64,000 nt of DNA from Deltaproteobacteria bacterium (lineage in GTDB: Bacteria; Desulfobacterota; Syntrophobacteria; Syntrophobacterales; Syntrophobacteraceae). The stretch is from positions 1-64,000 of the forward strand of contig JAJYDE010000018.1 in assembly GCA_021777755.1 (NCBI GenBank), written 5' to 3'. The translations under genes and the position numbers were made by a program. Positions 24,633 to 33,001 of this stretch are shown here, piece by piece (within the stretch, counting starts at the first letter, position 1; each line of letters starts with the position of its first letter). The notes under the pieces were generated by a model. The model was not told the origin of the DNA, did not search any database, and saw nothing but the letters and a program-made list of their open reading frames with translations.

Positions 24633-26323
24633 TGATTGCCGAGTCGATCAGACATTTTCTGGGTCGGGCGGATAATGGTAATGGGCAGCAGACCCATGTT
24701 GCCACACGCGAGCAATTCGGCACCCCTCAAGTGCCCGACCGATTGAGGGAGGCCGTAAGCGTGTCGGTGGAACAGGCGGATGCGAAGGTCGTGCGCGTGG
24801 ACGCGCTCAATTCCTATCGTGGAGACATGTTCCTCCACAGTTATCTGGTTGCCCTCAAGCGTGAGGGATGGCTCGCGGAGGTCTCCTACCTCACGGGACC
24901 CGAAATCCGCAAACTCAAGGAGTCACGCAGCGCGGATGCCCAAGCCGGGGACGAAACGCTGCAAAGCCTGGTAATCAATGATCTCAAAACGATTTTCGCG
25001 GATGCCGCCAAGGTCGCGGCGAGCGACATACACTTCGACGTGACGGACCGGCAGGATTATCTGCAAGTGCGATTCCGGGTCGATGGAGGACTGGTCGCAT
25101 ACCAGGACTATCCCATGCAAAAAGCCGCAAGTATGCTGCGCGCGCTGTACGGAATCATGGCCGATGAAACCGACTACGACTATTTGAGACATGAGGACCA
25201 GGCGGGACAAATCCAGGGGGCGGACTTCCTGCCCGACGAAATAGGATCGATGCGGCTTCAACGCGGACCGCAGGCCGGCGGCGAGTTCGCCGTCCTGCGA
25301 CTCTTCATGCGCGAAAAACGGAAGGTCGAAGACGACTTGTCTCCCGATGACGCGCTCGAAGCGTTCGTTTCAGCCTGCCGGAGGTACGGCTACACCCGCC
25401 GGCAGACCCTGGCTCTGAGTCGGGCGGCACGCACGACGAACGGCGCGACGATATTTTCGGGCACCACCGGCTCGGGGAAGTCCACGGCGCTCAAAGTAAT
25501 CTTGACGCATCAGGCGATGATGTACCCCGAAAAGTCCTTCTTTTCGATCGAAGACCCGGTTGAATTCCGCATCAAGCGCGCACGGCAATTGTCCGTCGAT
25601 CAGCGCAAGGAGGAGACGCGAAGCGCTGCTTGGCTGCGAAAATTCCGGGTCGCGATGCGTAGCGATCCGGATGTCATCATGGTGGGGGAGCTGCGCGACG
25701 AAGCAACGGCCCAAACGGCCTTTCAAGCCGTGCTCTCCGGGCATCAACTGTGGACCACCACGCACGCCAAAGACGCTTTCTCCGTTTTGACGCGGCTCGT
25801 AAACGATTTTCACCTGAAAGCGGAGCATCTCATAAACGGGAACCTCCTGGTCGCCCTGGTCAATCAGAGCCTTTTGCCCGCGCTTTGCCCGAAATGTTCG
25901 ATCGGCTGGAACAGCGCGGGCAATCTACTCGACCATGATTCCCGACGCATAATCCAATATTGGAAAGATTCCGGCGTGCCGGTCGGCGGGATTCGCGTGC
26001 GCAACCCCGAAGGTTGCGACGAATGCTGCCGCGCCGGCGTCAAAGGTGCCGCGGGCGTAAAAGCCATTCCGGGGTTCAAGGGCCGGGCACTCGTGGCCGA
26101 GGTCGTGGAGATGACCAACGAGCTTACCGCGGATTTGGCGCGGGATTTTTACGATACGGTGCGCCGGTACAGAACCTCGGCCAACCACTTTTCCAAACTC
26201 ACTCATGCATTGCAGCGGCTGCTGCGCGGTGAGATAGCCCCGAGGTCGGTGATATCCGACGTGGGGAATCTCCCCGAACGGATAGACGACCAAATGGCCA
26301 TTATCGAACGCGAGGATCGATAA
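24629..26323 (+). CDS. pilQ: PilQ, type IVb pilus assembly ATPase
   Basis: A 564-residue GspE/PilB-superfamily ATPase. Walker A is GTTGSGKST (about residues 278-286), the Asp box FFSIEDPVEF, Walker B SDPDVIMVGELRD and the His box LWTTTHAKD. A zinc-binding region with CPKC and CDECC lies near residues 415-470, as in assembly ATPases. It drives pilin polymerisation at the inner membrane. The start overlaps pilO, and the stop overlaps pilR. Confidence 0.94.
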   Translation: MMIAESIRHFLGRADNGNGQQTHVATREQFGTPQVPDRLREAVSVSVEQADAKVVRVDALNSYRGDMFLHSYLVALKREGWLAEVSYLTGPEIRKLKESRSADAQAGDETLQSLVINDLKTIFADAAKVAASDIHFDVTDRQDYLQVRFRVDGGLVAYQDYPMQKAASMLRALYGIMADETDYDYLRHEDQAGQIQGADFLPDEIGSMRLQRGPQAGGEFAVLRLFMREKRKVEDDLSPDDALEAFVSACRRYGYTRRQTLALSRAARTTNGATIFSGTTGSGKSTALKVILTHQAMMYPEKSFFSIEDPVEFRIKRARQLSVDQRKEETRSAAWLRKFRVAMRSDPDVIMVGELRDEATAQTAFQAVLSGHQLWTTTHAKDAFSVLTRLVNDFHLKAEHLINGNLLVALVNQSLLPALCPKCSIGWNSAGNLLDHDSRRIIQYWKDSGVPVGGIRVRNPEGCDECCRAGVKGAAGVKAIPGFKGRALVAEVVEMTNELTADLARDFYDTVRRYRTSANHFSKLTHALQRLLRGEIAPRSVISDVGNLPERIDDQMAIIEREDR

Positions 26324-27387
26324 TGAATTTGCTTGGTCTGGAATACAAGGTTTTTGCGGGCGGTGACGCGCTGAACCGCCTGTTGGAGCGAATTTCCGTA
26401 CAGTTGCAATACGGGCACCGTGTGCTGGATGCGGTGGAGGAACTCTTGCACCGGGCGAAAAAACGAGGCATTGCGGGCCGAGCCGAAGCACTCATTCTCG
26501 AGCATTGCCGCACCATGCTCTACCGCGGCGGCAATGTCGCCGAAGGGCTCTCGCCCTGGCTGTCGCCCATCTGCGCGAGTTTACTCGCAAACGGGGCGAC
26601 GTCGGGCAAACTTCCCGAAGCGCTCAACCTGGCGGCAAGACTCAACCGACTGACCACGGGCATGACCAGGGAGGCACTTTCCGGTCTTGCGGAACCCGTC
26701 ATGTCCACGTTCCTCCTTTACTACTTTGCGGCCTATATTTCTCGCCAAATAACTGCGTCCCTCGGCCCCATGATAAAGGGGCATGTCGGCACATTGGCGG
26801 CCATAACGATGGGTATCGGGCGCATCGCTCAATCGAGCGCCATCTGGTTCGTGTTTTCGGCTGTCGTGTTGTCGATAGGAGTGGTGTCCTGGTCCATGCC
26901 GCGTTGGTGTGGGAAAGCCAGGATGGTACTGGATCGGGTGCTGCCCCCATATACGATTTACAGACGGCTCCAAGGGGCCGTTTGGCTGATATCTTACGCC
27001 GCCTTGATCGAATCGGGCATGTCCGTTACGAGCGCCATCCGGCGGATGCGGCAAACCGCATCCCCGTGGCTCGACGAACGATTGCGCGCCGCGCTTTCGG
27101 AGCTTGGGCGCGGATCCGATATCGGCAAAGCCCTGCGACTGTCCGGCCATACTTTCCCGAGCGACGACATTATCGCGGACATGGAGGTTTTCTCCAGATT
27201 CCCGAATCTCCAGGACAAACTCATGGTGCTTGCGGAACAGAGCCTGTCCGATACGAGGGAACGAGTGAGGGTGACCAACAAGATAATCTCGTCGGCGTCG
27301 AAAGCGGCCGTGTCGATAGTGTTCCTTGTAATGATGTTCGGGCTCATTTCAATAATTTCTGGAGTCGCCGCCTCGGCCGGACTCTAA
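26323..27387 (+). CDS. pilR: PilR, GspF-like platform protein
   Basis: A 354-residue inner-membrane platform protein of the GspF/PilC superfamily, R64 PilR type. Cytoplasmic helical domains alternate with hydrophobic segments near residues 125-145, 175-200 and a C-terminal helix (VSIVFLVMMFGLISIISGVA). The typical GSDIGKALRLSG and FPSDDIIADMEVFS motif is present. It couples PilQ movement to pilin extraction. The ATG overlaps the pilQ stop. Confidence 0.92.
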   Translation: MNLLGLEYKVFAGGDALNRLLERISVQLQYGHRVLDAVEELLHRAKKRGIAGRAEALILEHCRTMLYRGGNVAEGLSPWLSPICASLLANGATSGKLPEALNLAARLNRLTTGMTREALSGLAEPVMSTFLLYYFAAYISRQITASLGPMIKGHVGTLAAITMGIGRIAQSSAIWFVFSAVVLSIGVVSWSMPRWCGKARMVLDRVLPPYTIYRRLQGAVWLISYAALIESGMSVTSAIRRMRQTASPWLDERLRAALSELGRGSDIGKALRLSGHTFPSDDIIADMEVFSRFPNLQDKLMVLAEQSLSDTRERVRVTNKIISSASKAAVSIVFLVMMFGLISIISGVAASAGL

Positions 27388-27399
27388 AAGGAGAAAATC

Positions 27400-27945
27400 A
27401 TGGAAAAAATGATCACCTGGGGATTTTATTTCATTTTGACGATCGCGCTTCTGAGCGCCGCCATCATCCTCTACCAGAAGGCGCAGGCATCGTACAAGGA
27501 GACGGCCGCCATGAGCGAGGTGACCTCGATCGTATCGGGGGCCGAGGCGCTGTACTCCGGGCAACCCGCTTACACGGGGCTCACAAACACTTTGATGATC
27601 AACGCGGAGAAAATCCCGGATAACATCATTACGGACGCGGCGTCGGGAACCATCACGAATCCGTGGGGAGGGCAGATAGTGGTAGCCTGCGACGATGCGG
27701 CGCCCGCTTCCGGGCTCAACACTCCCTCGCCCGCTTATTTCGACGTGGATCTGTCCGGACTGCCCAAAGGTGCCTGCATCCAACTGGCGACGGGTTTTTC
27801 CACCGGGAACTTCCAGGGAGTGAACATCAACGGCACCATATTCCCCTCCATCGCCAACGGCGGAGCGCAGATCACGCCGGCACAGGCCGATGCGGCGTGT
27901 TCCAACGGGTCCAACGGGAACACTCTCAGTTTTGCTTTCAATTGA
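27400..27945 (+). CDS. pilS: PilS-like major pilin
   Basis: A 181-residue type IVb pilin. The hydrophobic helix starts at once (MITWGFYFILTIALLSAAII) and continues into a helical spine, followed by a globular part with NPWGGQIVV, as in PilS pilins, and two Cys near the C-terminus likely to form the usual disulfide. The normal basic leader before the cleavage Gly is almost absent: only seven residues precede Gly8, with no cluster of Lys/Arg and no Glu at +5. AAAGGAG precedes the ATG. Confidence 0.85.
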   Translation: MEKMITWGFYFILTIALLSAAIILYQKAQASYKETAAMSEVTSIVSGAEALYSGQPAYTGLTNTLMINAEKIPDNIITDAASGTITNPWGGQIVVACDDAAPASGLNTPSPAYFDVDLSGLPKGACIQLATGFSTGNFQGVNINGTIFPSIANGGAQITPAQADAACSNGSNGNTLSFAFN

Positions 27946-27965
27946 GCTGGTCGAAAGGAGAAACA

Positions 27966-29372
27966 GTGAACAGACCCGTATATTTCGTTGGGGGCAACAA
28001 GGGCGGGGTGGGTAAATCCCTGATCGTCAAAGGGATCGTTGACCGACTTTTCGCGCGCGGAGATGGCGTGATAGTCGTTGAAGCCGACATGCAGAACCCC
28101 GACGTGTGGACAGCCTGCCAGGGTTTGGCCACCACGGTGAAGGTGGACCTTGATCGAGCGGACGGCTGGATGAGGCTGGTGGACGCATGCGACGAGCATC
28201 CCCGATACCCCGTCGTAGTCAATACGGCTCCGGGCCTGAATCGGGGTGCCAGGGCGCACGGGAATCTCCTCGGGGGGGCTCTCGCCGAGCTTGATCGACG
28301 GCTGATCGTCTTTTGGCCGCTCGGAAAGGATGACAAGGGTATCGGCATGCTCGAAGAATTCATGCTGCTTTTGCCCGAAGCGGAATTCCATCCAATGAGA
28401 AACCTCTTTTTCGGAAATATCGACGAATTCGAGTACGACCAGTCGGAACTACGAAAAGCTGTTGAATCGGCCGGATGGTTGTCGCTCACATTCCCTCGCC
28501 TGGCAGGCGCCATTACCGATCAAATCGAGCGTTGCGGAGGCGCTGTCGATTGCGGATGGGCGGAACGGCCTCTGGGCGCACGCCGCGAAGTGTCGCGGTG
28601 GCGGCAGGGAATAGATGAAATATTGATAGCTGTTGACGAGTGGCCCGACCGCATGAATTCGAAGGCGGTCGATACCGCTCCTCGCAAAGCTGTGGCCGGA
28701 GCGGAGGCAAAACAGCGGACGACATCGGAGAACAAATCGCCCGAATTGGCGATGATCGCAAGTCCGGCCCGAACTCTTGAGCAAGCGGAAATCGACGAAA
28801 GTCGGAACGGGACTTCGCACATTTTTGAAGAAGGAACGTCCGATGTTGTGCAACTCCTCGAATCCGACACCCCTAAGACGGAGGAGATCGAAACGCCGCC
28901 GGAAGAACAAACTGTTAACCCGGCGCTGGAAGATCCGCCCAAAATGGAATCCTTCGAAGCCGAGCAGGAAAGTCGCCGAATGGAGGAGGAATTTTTCGGA
29001 TTGACCTGCCGGCTCAAGGGAATCGAGGCTCAAATCCGCATACACGATTCGATGAAGCCGTCCGCCGGATACCACACCACGATGTCGGAGGACCAAGCCG
29101 CGCGGATGCTGCCCTCGTGGCAAGCACGCATGGACGAATTGAGCCGCGAGGAGGCCGATCTGTCGAGACCTCTCAAAAGCCTCCTGGATCGGATGGAAAC
29201 CGAAGGCCCCAGAGTCGGTTCGGATTTGGTGAATACGGCGCGGCGCCTCATAGACCTCATGGACGCAAGGGACGCTGATCCTGTCGAACCGGTGGAAAAG
29301 GCCCCGGCCGTTGTACAAGCCACGAAAAGCCAGGCGACATTCAACAAGGCACTGGCGCTCGAAGATATCTGA
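27966..29372 (+). CDS. MinD/ParA-like ATPase inside the pilus operon
   Basis: A 468-residue protein. Residues 1-230 form a deviant Walker A ATPase: FVGGNKGGVGKSLIVKGIVD, VVEADMQNPDVW and VVVNTAPGLN. The C-terminal half (about 230-468) is acidic, Pro/Glu-rich and then helical, with no known domain. Such ATPases place large assemblies in the cell; TadZ of tad pili and related proteins mark the pilus pole. R64-type pil operons are not known to me to include one. The start is GTG 27966 with AAGGAG five bases upstream. A role in placing the thin pilus or the transfer channel is inference. Confidence 0.75.
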   Translation: MNRPVYFVGGNKGGVGKSLIVKGIVDRLFARGDGVIVVEADMQNPDVWTACQGLATTVKVDLDRADGWMRLVDACDEHPRYPVVVNTAPGLNRGARAHGNLLGGALAELDRRLIVFWPLGKDDKGIGMLEEFMLLLPEAEFHPMRNLFFGNIDEFEYDQSELRKAVESAGWLSLTFPRLAGAITDQIERCGGAVDCGWAERPLGARREVSRWRQGIDEILIAVDEWPDRMNSKAVDTAPRKAVAGAEAKQRTTSENKSPELAMIASPARTLEQAEIDESRNGTSHIFEEGTSDVVQLLESDTPKTEEIETPPEEQTVNPALEDPPKMESFEAEQESRRMEEEFFGLTCRLKGIEAQIRIHDSMKPSAGYHTTMSEDQAARMLPSWQARMDELSREEADLSRPLKSLLDRMETEGPRVGSDLVNTARRLIDLMDARDADPVEPVEKAPAVVQATKSQATFNKALALEDI

Positions 29373-29415
29373 TGATGGCAAACAGGAAGCGACGGAAGGG
29401 AAGGAGGCGTAGGCC

Positions 29416-29922
29416 GTGTGGTTGATGATCGAAACAGGTCTGTGCATTGTTTTGTACCTCGCCGGTGCCGGGGCCTACCAGCATTACGCGGTGCAGATGC
29501 GGCGGGAGGCGGCGCTGGAGCGGGTCGAAAGCCAAACGGCCGAAGTGTGGTACGAAATGGGGGAAGCCATGCATGCTTACGCGAAAGCCCTTGGAAGCGG
29601 CATGCCCGACACGGTGACCTGTCAGAGCCTCCAGGCCGGCGGATACCTTTCGACATCGTTTGGCGGCGGCAACTGTACCGATCCGACCGGAACGCAGTTG
29701 ATGGCTACCGCGACCGCGACGTCCTGGGCCGTCTCGGCATCCGGGGTGCCTTCCAGGGATTTTCTGGCAAGATTCGGGATATCCGTGGGGAATGATTCCT
29801 GGAAGGCCTTCCTGACGGCCGTGGCCGTCGATTTAAACAGCATGAGGCAGAACGATTTCGTGGCAATCGTCGCACCGGCTGCCCAGGGTTGGACTCTGTT
29901 CGAGCGCAATGCAACGAACTGA
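29416..29922 (+). CDS. PilV-like minor pilin, short
   Basis: A 168-residue pilin-like protein starting at GTG 29416 after GAAGGAGG. An N-terminal hydrophobic helix (MWLMIETGLCIVLYLAGAGAY) with Glu at position 6 continues into an amphipathic spine. The rest resembles PilV N-terminal domains: TCQSLQAGGYLSTSFGGGNC, then TDPTGTQLMATAT. There is no basic leader and no cleavage Gly before the helix. It lacks the C-terminal adhesin part of PilV. It is paralogous to the next gene. Confidence 0.7.
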   Translation: MWLMIETGLCIVLYLAGAGAYQHYAVQMRREAALERVESQTAEVWYEMGEAMHAYAKALGSGMPDTVTCQSLQAGGYLSTSFGGGNCTDPTGTQLMATATATSWAVSASGVPSRDFLARFGISVGNDSWKAFLTAVAVDLNSMRQNDFVAIVAPAAQGWTLFERNATN

Positions 29923-29977
29923 GACCAAACCGGTCGGCGATCGAGTTCTCCGCGAGACGTGGATCAAGGGATAGAGC

Positions 29978-31324
29978 ATGGCGTGGTTGATCGAAGTTTT
30001 CATGGCGATAGTACTGATAGCGAGTGGCATGGCGACATATAGCGAGGTCGCGATTCACGTGAACCGGCAGGGAAACGTCGCGCACCTGGCGGCGCAGACC
30101 GCCGCGTTTTGGACGAACATCTCTTCGGCTGCCAACGCATACATTCAGGCCAACGGTTCGAGTCTTGGATCCGGCGGCGTGCTGAGTTGCTCCAACCCGC
30201 AGTTTTTCGCCTTGTTGGGCAATTCGACCTCCGGTTGTACCGATCCTTTGGGCCAAACGCTTGCCGTGTATGTACCCTCGTCGTCCCAGGGCGGCCCGAA
30301 TTCCTACGTCGTGCTGGCCACGGCCCCTCCCTCCCCGGCAGTTATCCAACACTACGGTCTCGGGACGCACTCCGCGAGTTCGCCCGGTTCACCAACCCCC
30401 TGGGAATCGTTCGCGATGCAGGCGGCCCGCGAAATCACGGTGCGCGGCACATCGTCAAATACGGGCTTGGTGCTGCAAACGGCGGTAAACAACCAGGGAT
30501 ATCCCATGCCGCATCCGGGGGCGCTGATGGTTCCGGATTCGCAACAGGGATACGCAACGACTCTGGCCGGATACTTCCCCCAGGAGGGGGCCGATCCCCA
30601 GGCGGTCCCGCCCGTGTACGGCTACGACGGCTACGCTCTCGTAATGTCCGCGCAGGCCGGCACGGCCCTTCCAGGGCCGTGCGACCTGACGCTTTCCGTC
30701 GCGCCCGAGGGCATCGTCTACGGGCAATCGACCACAGTGAGCTGGTCGCAGCCCGACGCGACGTCGTGCGATCTCAAATACACCATGAATGGCACAACCG
30801 GGGACTTCCCCGGCCTGTCGGCCAGCGGGACCCGAACATACACGCCCGCGCAGGCCGGGGTTCTAACCGTAACCGCTTCATGCTCCGGCTCTGCCGGCGT
30901 ATGCCGGCAGAGCGCCACAGTTGCCGTCAATTTCACCGTCACTCTCGAGCCGGAGAGTTCCAGGCTTGACTGCCCTCCAAGTACAATTTCAGTCCCCAAC
31001 GGGGACCCCTGGATATTTGCGGACACTTCCGGGGCTGCCGGGGTGCAGTGTGTGTGGACCATAGATGCGGGTTGCGTCGGATTCCCTCTCCAGGAAATCG
31101 CCACCACTTCCACTTCCGGTTTAAACCTACTGGATATGCGTCCGTATGAAAGTGTTGTGAACGCTTGCAACGGCAGCGAACCGGCAATGATCGAAACGGT
31201 TGCTTGCACATCCGCGGACGGACTTCTATCGACCGTAGGGATCGAACATATATCGCTCCTTCCAATGCCGTTTACCACACCTACCGTCTATTGCCCGGAA
31301 TACCAATCACCGGGCATCAGATAA
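29978..31324 (+). CDS. pilV: PilV-like tip protein with C-terminal beta domains
   Basis: A 448-residue protein. Residues 1-215 are a PilV-like minor pilin: helix MAWLIEVFMAIVLIASGMAT, then SCSNPQFFALLGNSTSGCTD. Residues about 228-312 form an Ig/PKD-like module (VSWSQPDATSCDLKYTMNG, TYTPAQAGVLTVTASC). A further Cys-rich domain follows to the end. R64 PilV selects recipients through its variable C-terminus. No shufflon recombinase gene or sfx-like repeat set follows, but two perfect dyads lie at the module borders (30660-30682, 30888-30913). Again there is no prepilin leader. Confidence 0.75.
   Translation: MAWLIEVFMAIVLIASGMATYSEVAIHVNRQGNVAHLAAQTAAFWTNISSAANAYIQANGSSLGSGGVLSCSNPQFFALLGNSTSGCTDPLGQTLAVYVPSSSQGGPNSYVVLATAPPSPAVIQHYGLGTHSASSPGSPTPWESFAMQAAREITVRGTSSNTGLVLQTAVNNQGYPMPHPGALMVPDSQQGYATTLAGYFPQEGADPQAVPPVYGYDGYALVMSAQAGTALPGPCDLTLSVAPEGIVYGQSTTVSWSQPDATSCDLKYTMNGTTGDFPGLSASGTRTYTPAQAGVLTVTASCSGSAGVCRQSATVAVNFTVTLEPESSRLDCPPSTISVPNGDPWIFADTSGAAGVQCVWTIDAGCVGFPLQEIATTSTSGLNLLDMRPYESVVNACNGSEPAMIETVACTSADGLLSTVGIEHISLLPMPFTTPTVYCPEYQSPGIR
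30660..30682. repeat. perfect DNA dyad inside pilV, left
   Basis: A 10-bp perfect stem (30660-30669 with 30673-30682) with a 3-base loop. It falls at the border between the pilin part and the Ig-like module. Confidence 0.8.
30888..30913. repeat. perfect DNA dyad inside pilV, right
   Basis: An 11-bp perfect stem (30888-30898 with 30903-30913) with a 4-base loop. It falls at the end of the Ig-like module, 206 bp from the left dyad. The two dyads differ in sequence. Confidence 0.8.
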
Positions 31325-31338
31325 TTAGTGAGACCTGT

Positions 31339-31965
31339 ATGTACGTAATGACAATCCTTTTGTGCGTTCTAGCCTTGATGACATCCGCCTTGACCTCCCT
31401 TAACGAGGCGGCCGATGCGGCAAGAAAGCGTGCGGTCGCGTGCAGGATCGCCATCGAGGCGCAGGAGTTGAGAACGTTCGCCCTTGCGGCGCTGGGGTTT
31501 GCCATGCAGACGCCCATCGGGTCGGGCACGGTGCGTACCATCGATGTGGGAATGCTCTCACCGTCGTCGTATCCGCCGCCCTCCCCGTTATCCCCCTTCG
31601 GGGAAGCCTGGTGCGGGTACTACACGCGCGATTCGGCGACAGGCAACTACGAGCTGGCGGTATGGCCGGGCAACTACGCGGGCGGATCACCCTCCGGAGT
31701 GACGCAAACTCTGGAGGGGCTGTCGAAACAGTATGTCGCAATCCAAGTCCTGGATGAATTGACGACGATGCAAAATCGTCTGGGAAATAGCGGCTTTCTG
31801 CCGGGTCTTTCGAATGTTTCGGGGGCGCAAATCTACCTGGGCACAGCGGCAGGGGAAGTTTTGACGACCCTCGGGGGCACCGCGACAGTAATCGTATCGT
31901 CGGCGCAGGGATCGGGCGTTGTTTCGCAAGAGCCGGTCCTGCTCGTTATCTGGCCGGGCTCGTGA
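31339..31965 (+). CDS. pilin-like minor protein
   Basis: A 208-residue protein. It opens with a hydrophobic helix (MYVMTILLCVLALMTSALTS) with no leader, then an amphipathic helix with EAADAARKRAVACRI and a Gly/Ser/Pro-rich globular part. Length, topology and position after two PilV-like genes suggest a third minor pilin. Sequence motifs are weak. The upstream site (GTGAG) is poor; ATG 31348 is an alternative start. Confidence 0.55.
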   Translation: MYVMTILLCVLALMTSALTSLNEAADAARKRAVACRIAIEAQELRTFALAALGFAMQTPIGSGTVRTIDVGMLSPSSYPPPSPLSPFGEAWCGYYTRDSATGNYELAVWPGNYAGGSPSGVTQTLEGLSKQYVAIQVLDELTTMQNRLGNSGFLPGLSNVSGAQIYLGTAAGEVLTTLGGTATVIVSSAQGSGVVSQEPVLLVIWPGS

Positions 31966-31980
31966 TAGACGGGGAATCCG

Positions 31981-32958
31981 ATGATCAAGCAACAATTTTC
32001 GTCCATGTGGCTCTACGAAAATCCGGCTCAATGCCGGTATCGTCCATTGGAACCCCGCGACATGCAACTTCTGTCCTTCGGGGACGAGGACCGCGAAGAA
32101 CTGGGGCAATTGTACCGGGAATTACGGGATTACCAGTTGTCGCGCTGCCGTATCGGGGACGTTCCTTGTCGCGTCCAAAAGGTGCGCACGTCGTACGGGT
32201 TGTCATTCGCGATAAGGGCTCTGGTCGTCTCTCCTCGGCCGCTGCTCGAATTGGGGGTCCCGAAAGGCGTGCGGGACATCCTGATGATGAAAGGGAAAAT
32301 TCCGGGTCTGGTTTTGGTGTGTGGCGCGATGCGTTCGGGGAAAACCACCATCGCGGCAAGTTTGGTATTGGAAAGGATTTCCTCCTACGGCGGCGCGGCG
32401 CAAATGATCGAGGAACCAACGGAAATGGAATTGGATGGCTGTTACGGAGGAGGTTTGATCCAGCAGATCGACGTGCATGAGTCGGGCTCCGGCCTGCGCA
32501 TCGAAGATCGCGTGGCCACGCTCGCGGCCGACTCCCTTCGCTCCGATGTGGACATTCTGTTCATCGGGGAGGTTCGGCGGCCGGCGGATGCCCGTGCCGT
32601 GATCGCAGTGGCGGCCATAGGCGCCACGGTGATTACCACCATCCACTCGACCAATTTGGAAACGGCCGTAGAGCGGCTCATCTCTCTGGCGGCCGCACAC
32701 TCCAATTCGGATGAAGCCGCCGCAATGGTCGCAAACGCTCTTTTCGCGGTGATCCACGTAAGTCTTGCTCCTACCACGATCAACACGCCGGGCGGCAACG
32801 AACTGCGGCAGACTCTGCGCGTAAGACCGTGCTTTTTCGTCGGCCCGGACGCCGACGGCTTGCGCGGCAGCGTTCGCAAACAGCATTTCGCTCAATACGT
32901 AAACCAGGTGGGCGAGATGCAAGTGCAAAAAATTATAAACGGGAGATCTATTCTATAG
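31981..32958 (+). CDS. PilT/DotB-like secretion or retraction ATPase
   Basis: A 325-residue hexameric ATPase of the GspE/PilT/DotB superfamily, smaller than PilQ and without its zinc region. Walker A is VCGAMRSGKTTIAAS (about 117-131), the Asp box is altered to QMIEEPTEMEL, Walker B is SDVDILFIGEVRRPADA and the His box VITTIHSTNLETA. A second ATPase next to PilQ suggests pilus retraction or a separate step. R64 pil operons have only PilQ, so this is an addition. Confidence 0.85.
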   Translation: MIKQQFSSMWLYENPAQCRYRPLEPRDMQLLSFGDEDREELGQLYRELRDYQLSRCRIGDVPCRVQKVRTSYGLSFAIRALVVSPRPLLELGVPKGVRDILMMKGKIPGLVLVCGAMRSGKTTIAASLVLERISSYGGAAQMIEEPTEMELDGCYGGGLIQQIDVHESGSGLRIEDRVATLAADSLRSDVDILFIGEVRRPADARAVIAVAAIGATVITTIHSTNLETAVERLISLAAAHSNSDEAAAMVANALFAVIHVSLAPTTINTPGGNELRQTLRVRPCFFVGPDADGLRGSVRKQHFAQYVNQVGEMQVQKIINGRSIL

Positions 32959-33001
32959 CGGGCGCGGACCAAACGTTCGCGCCGGAAACGGAGAAGATCA
33001 A

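Noticed and set aside
29372-29425. A 17-codon Arg/Lys-rich frame before the short PilV-like gene
   Set aside because: The basic peptide comes from an A/G-rich ribosome-binding region (AAGGAGG) and overlaps the next start; no other evidence for a gene.
30660-30913. R64-like shufflon
   Set aside because: No Rci-type recombinase, no set of identical repeats, and no alternative C-terminal segments are present after pilV.
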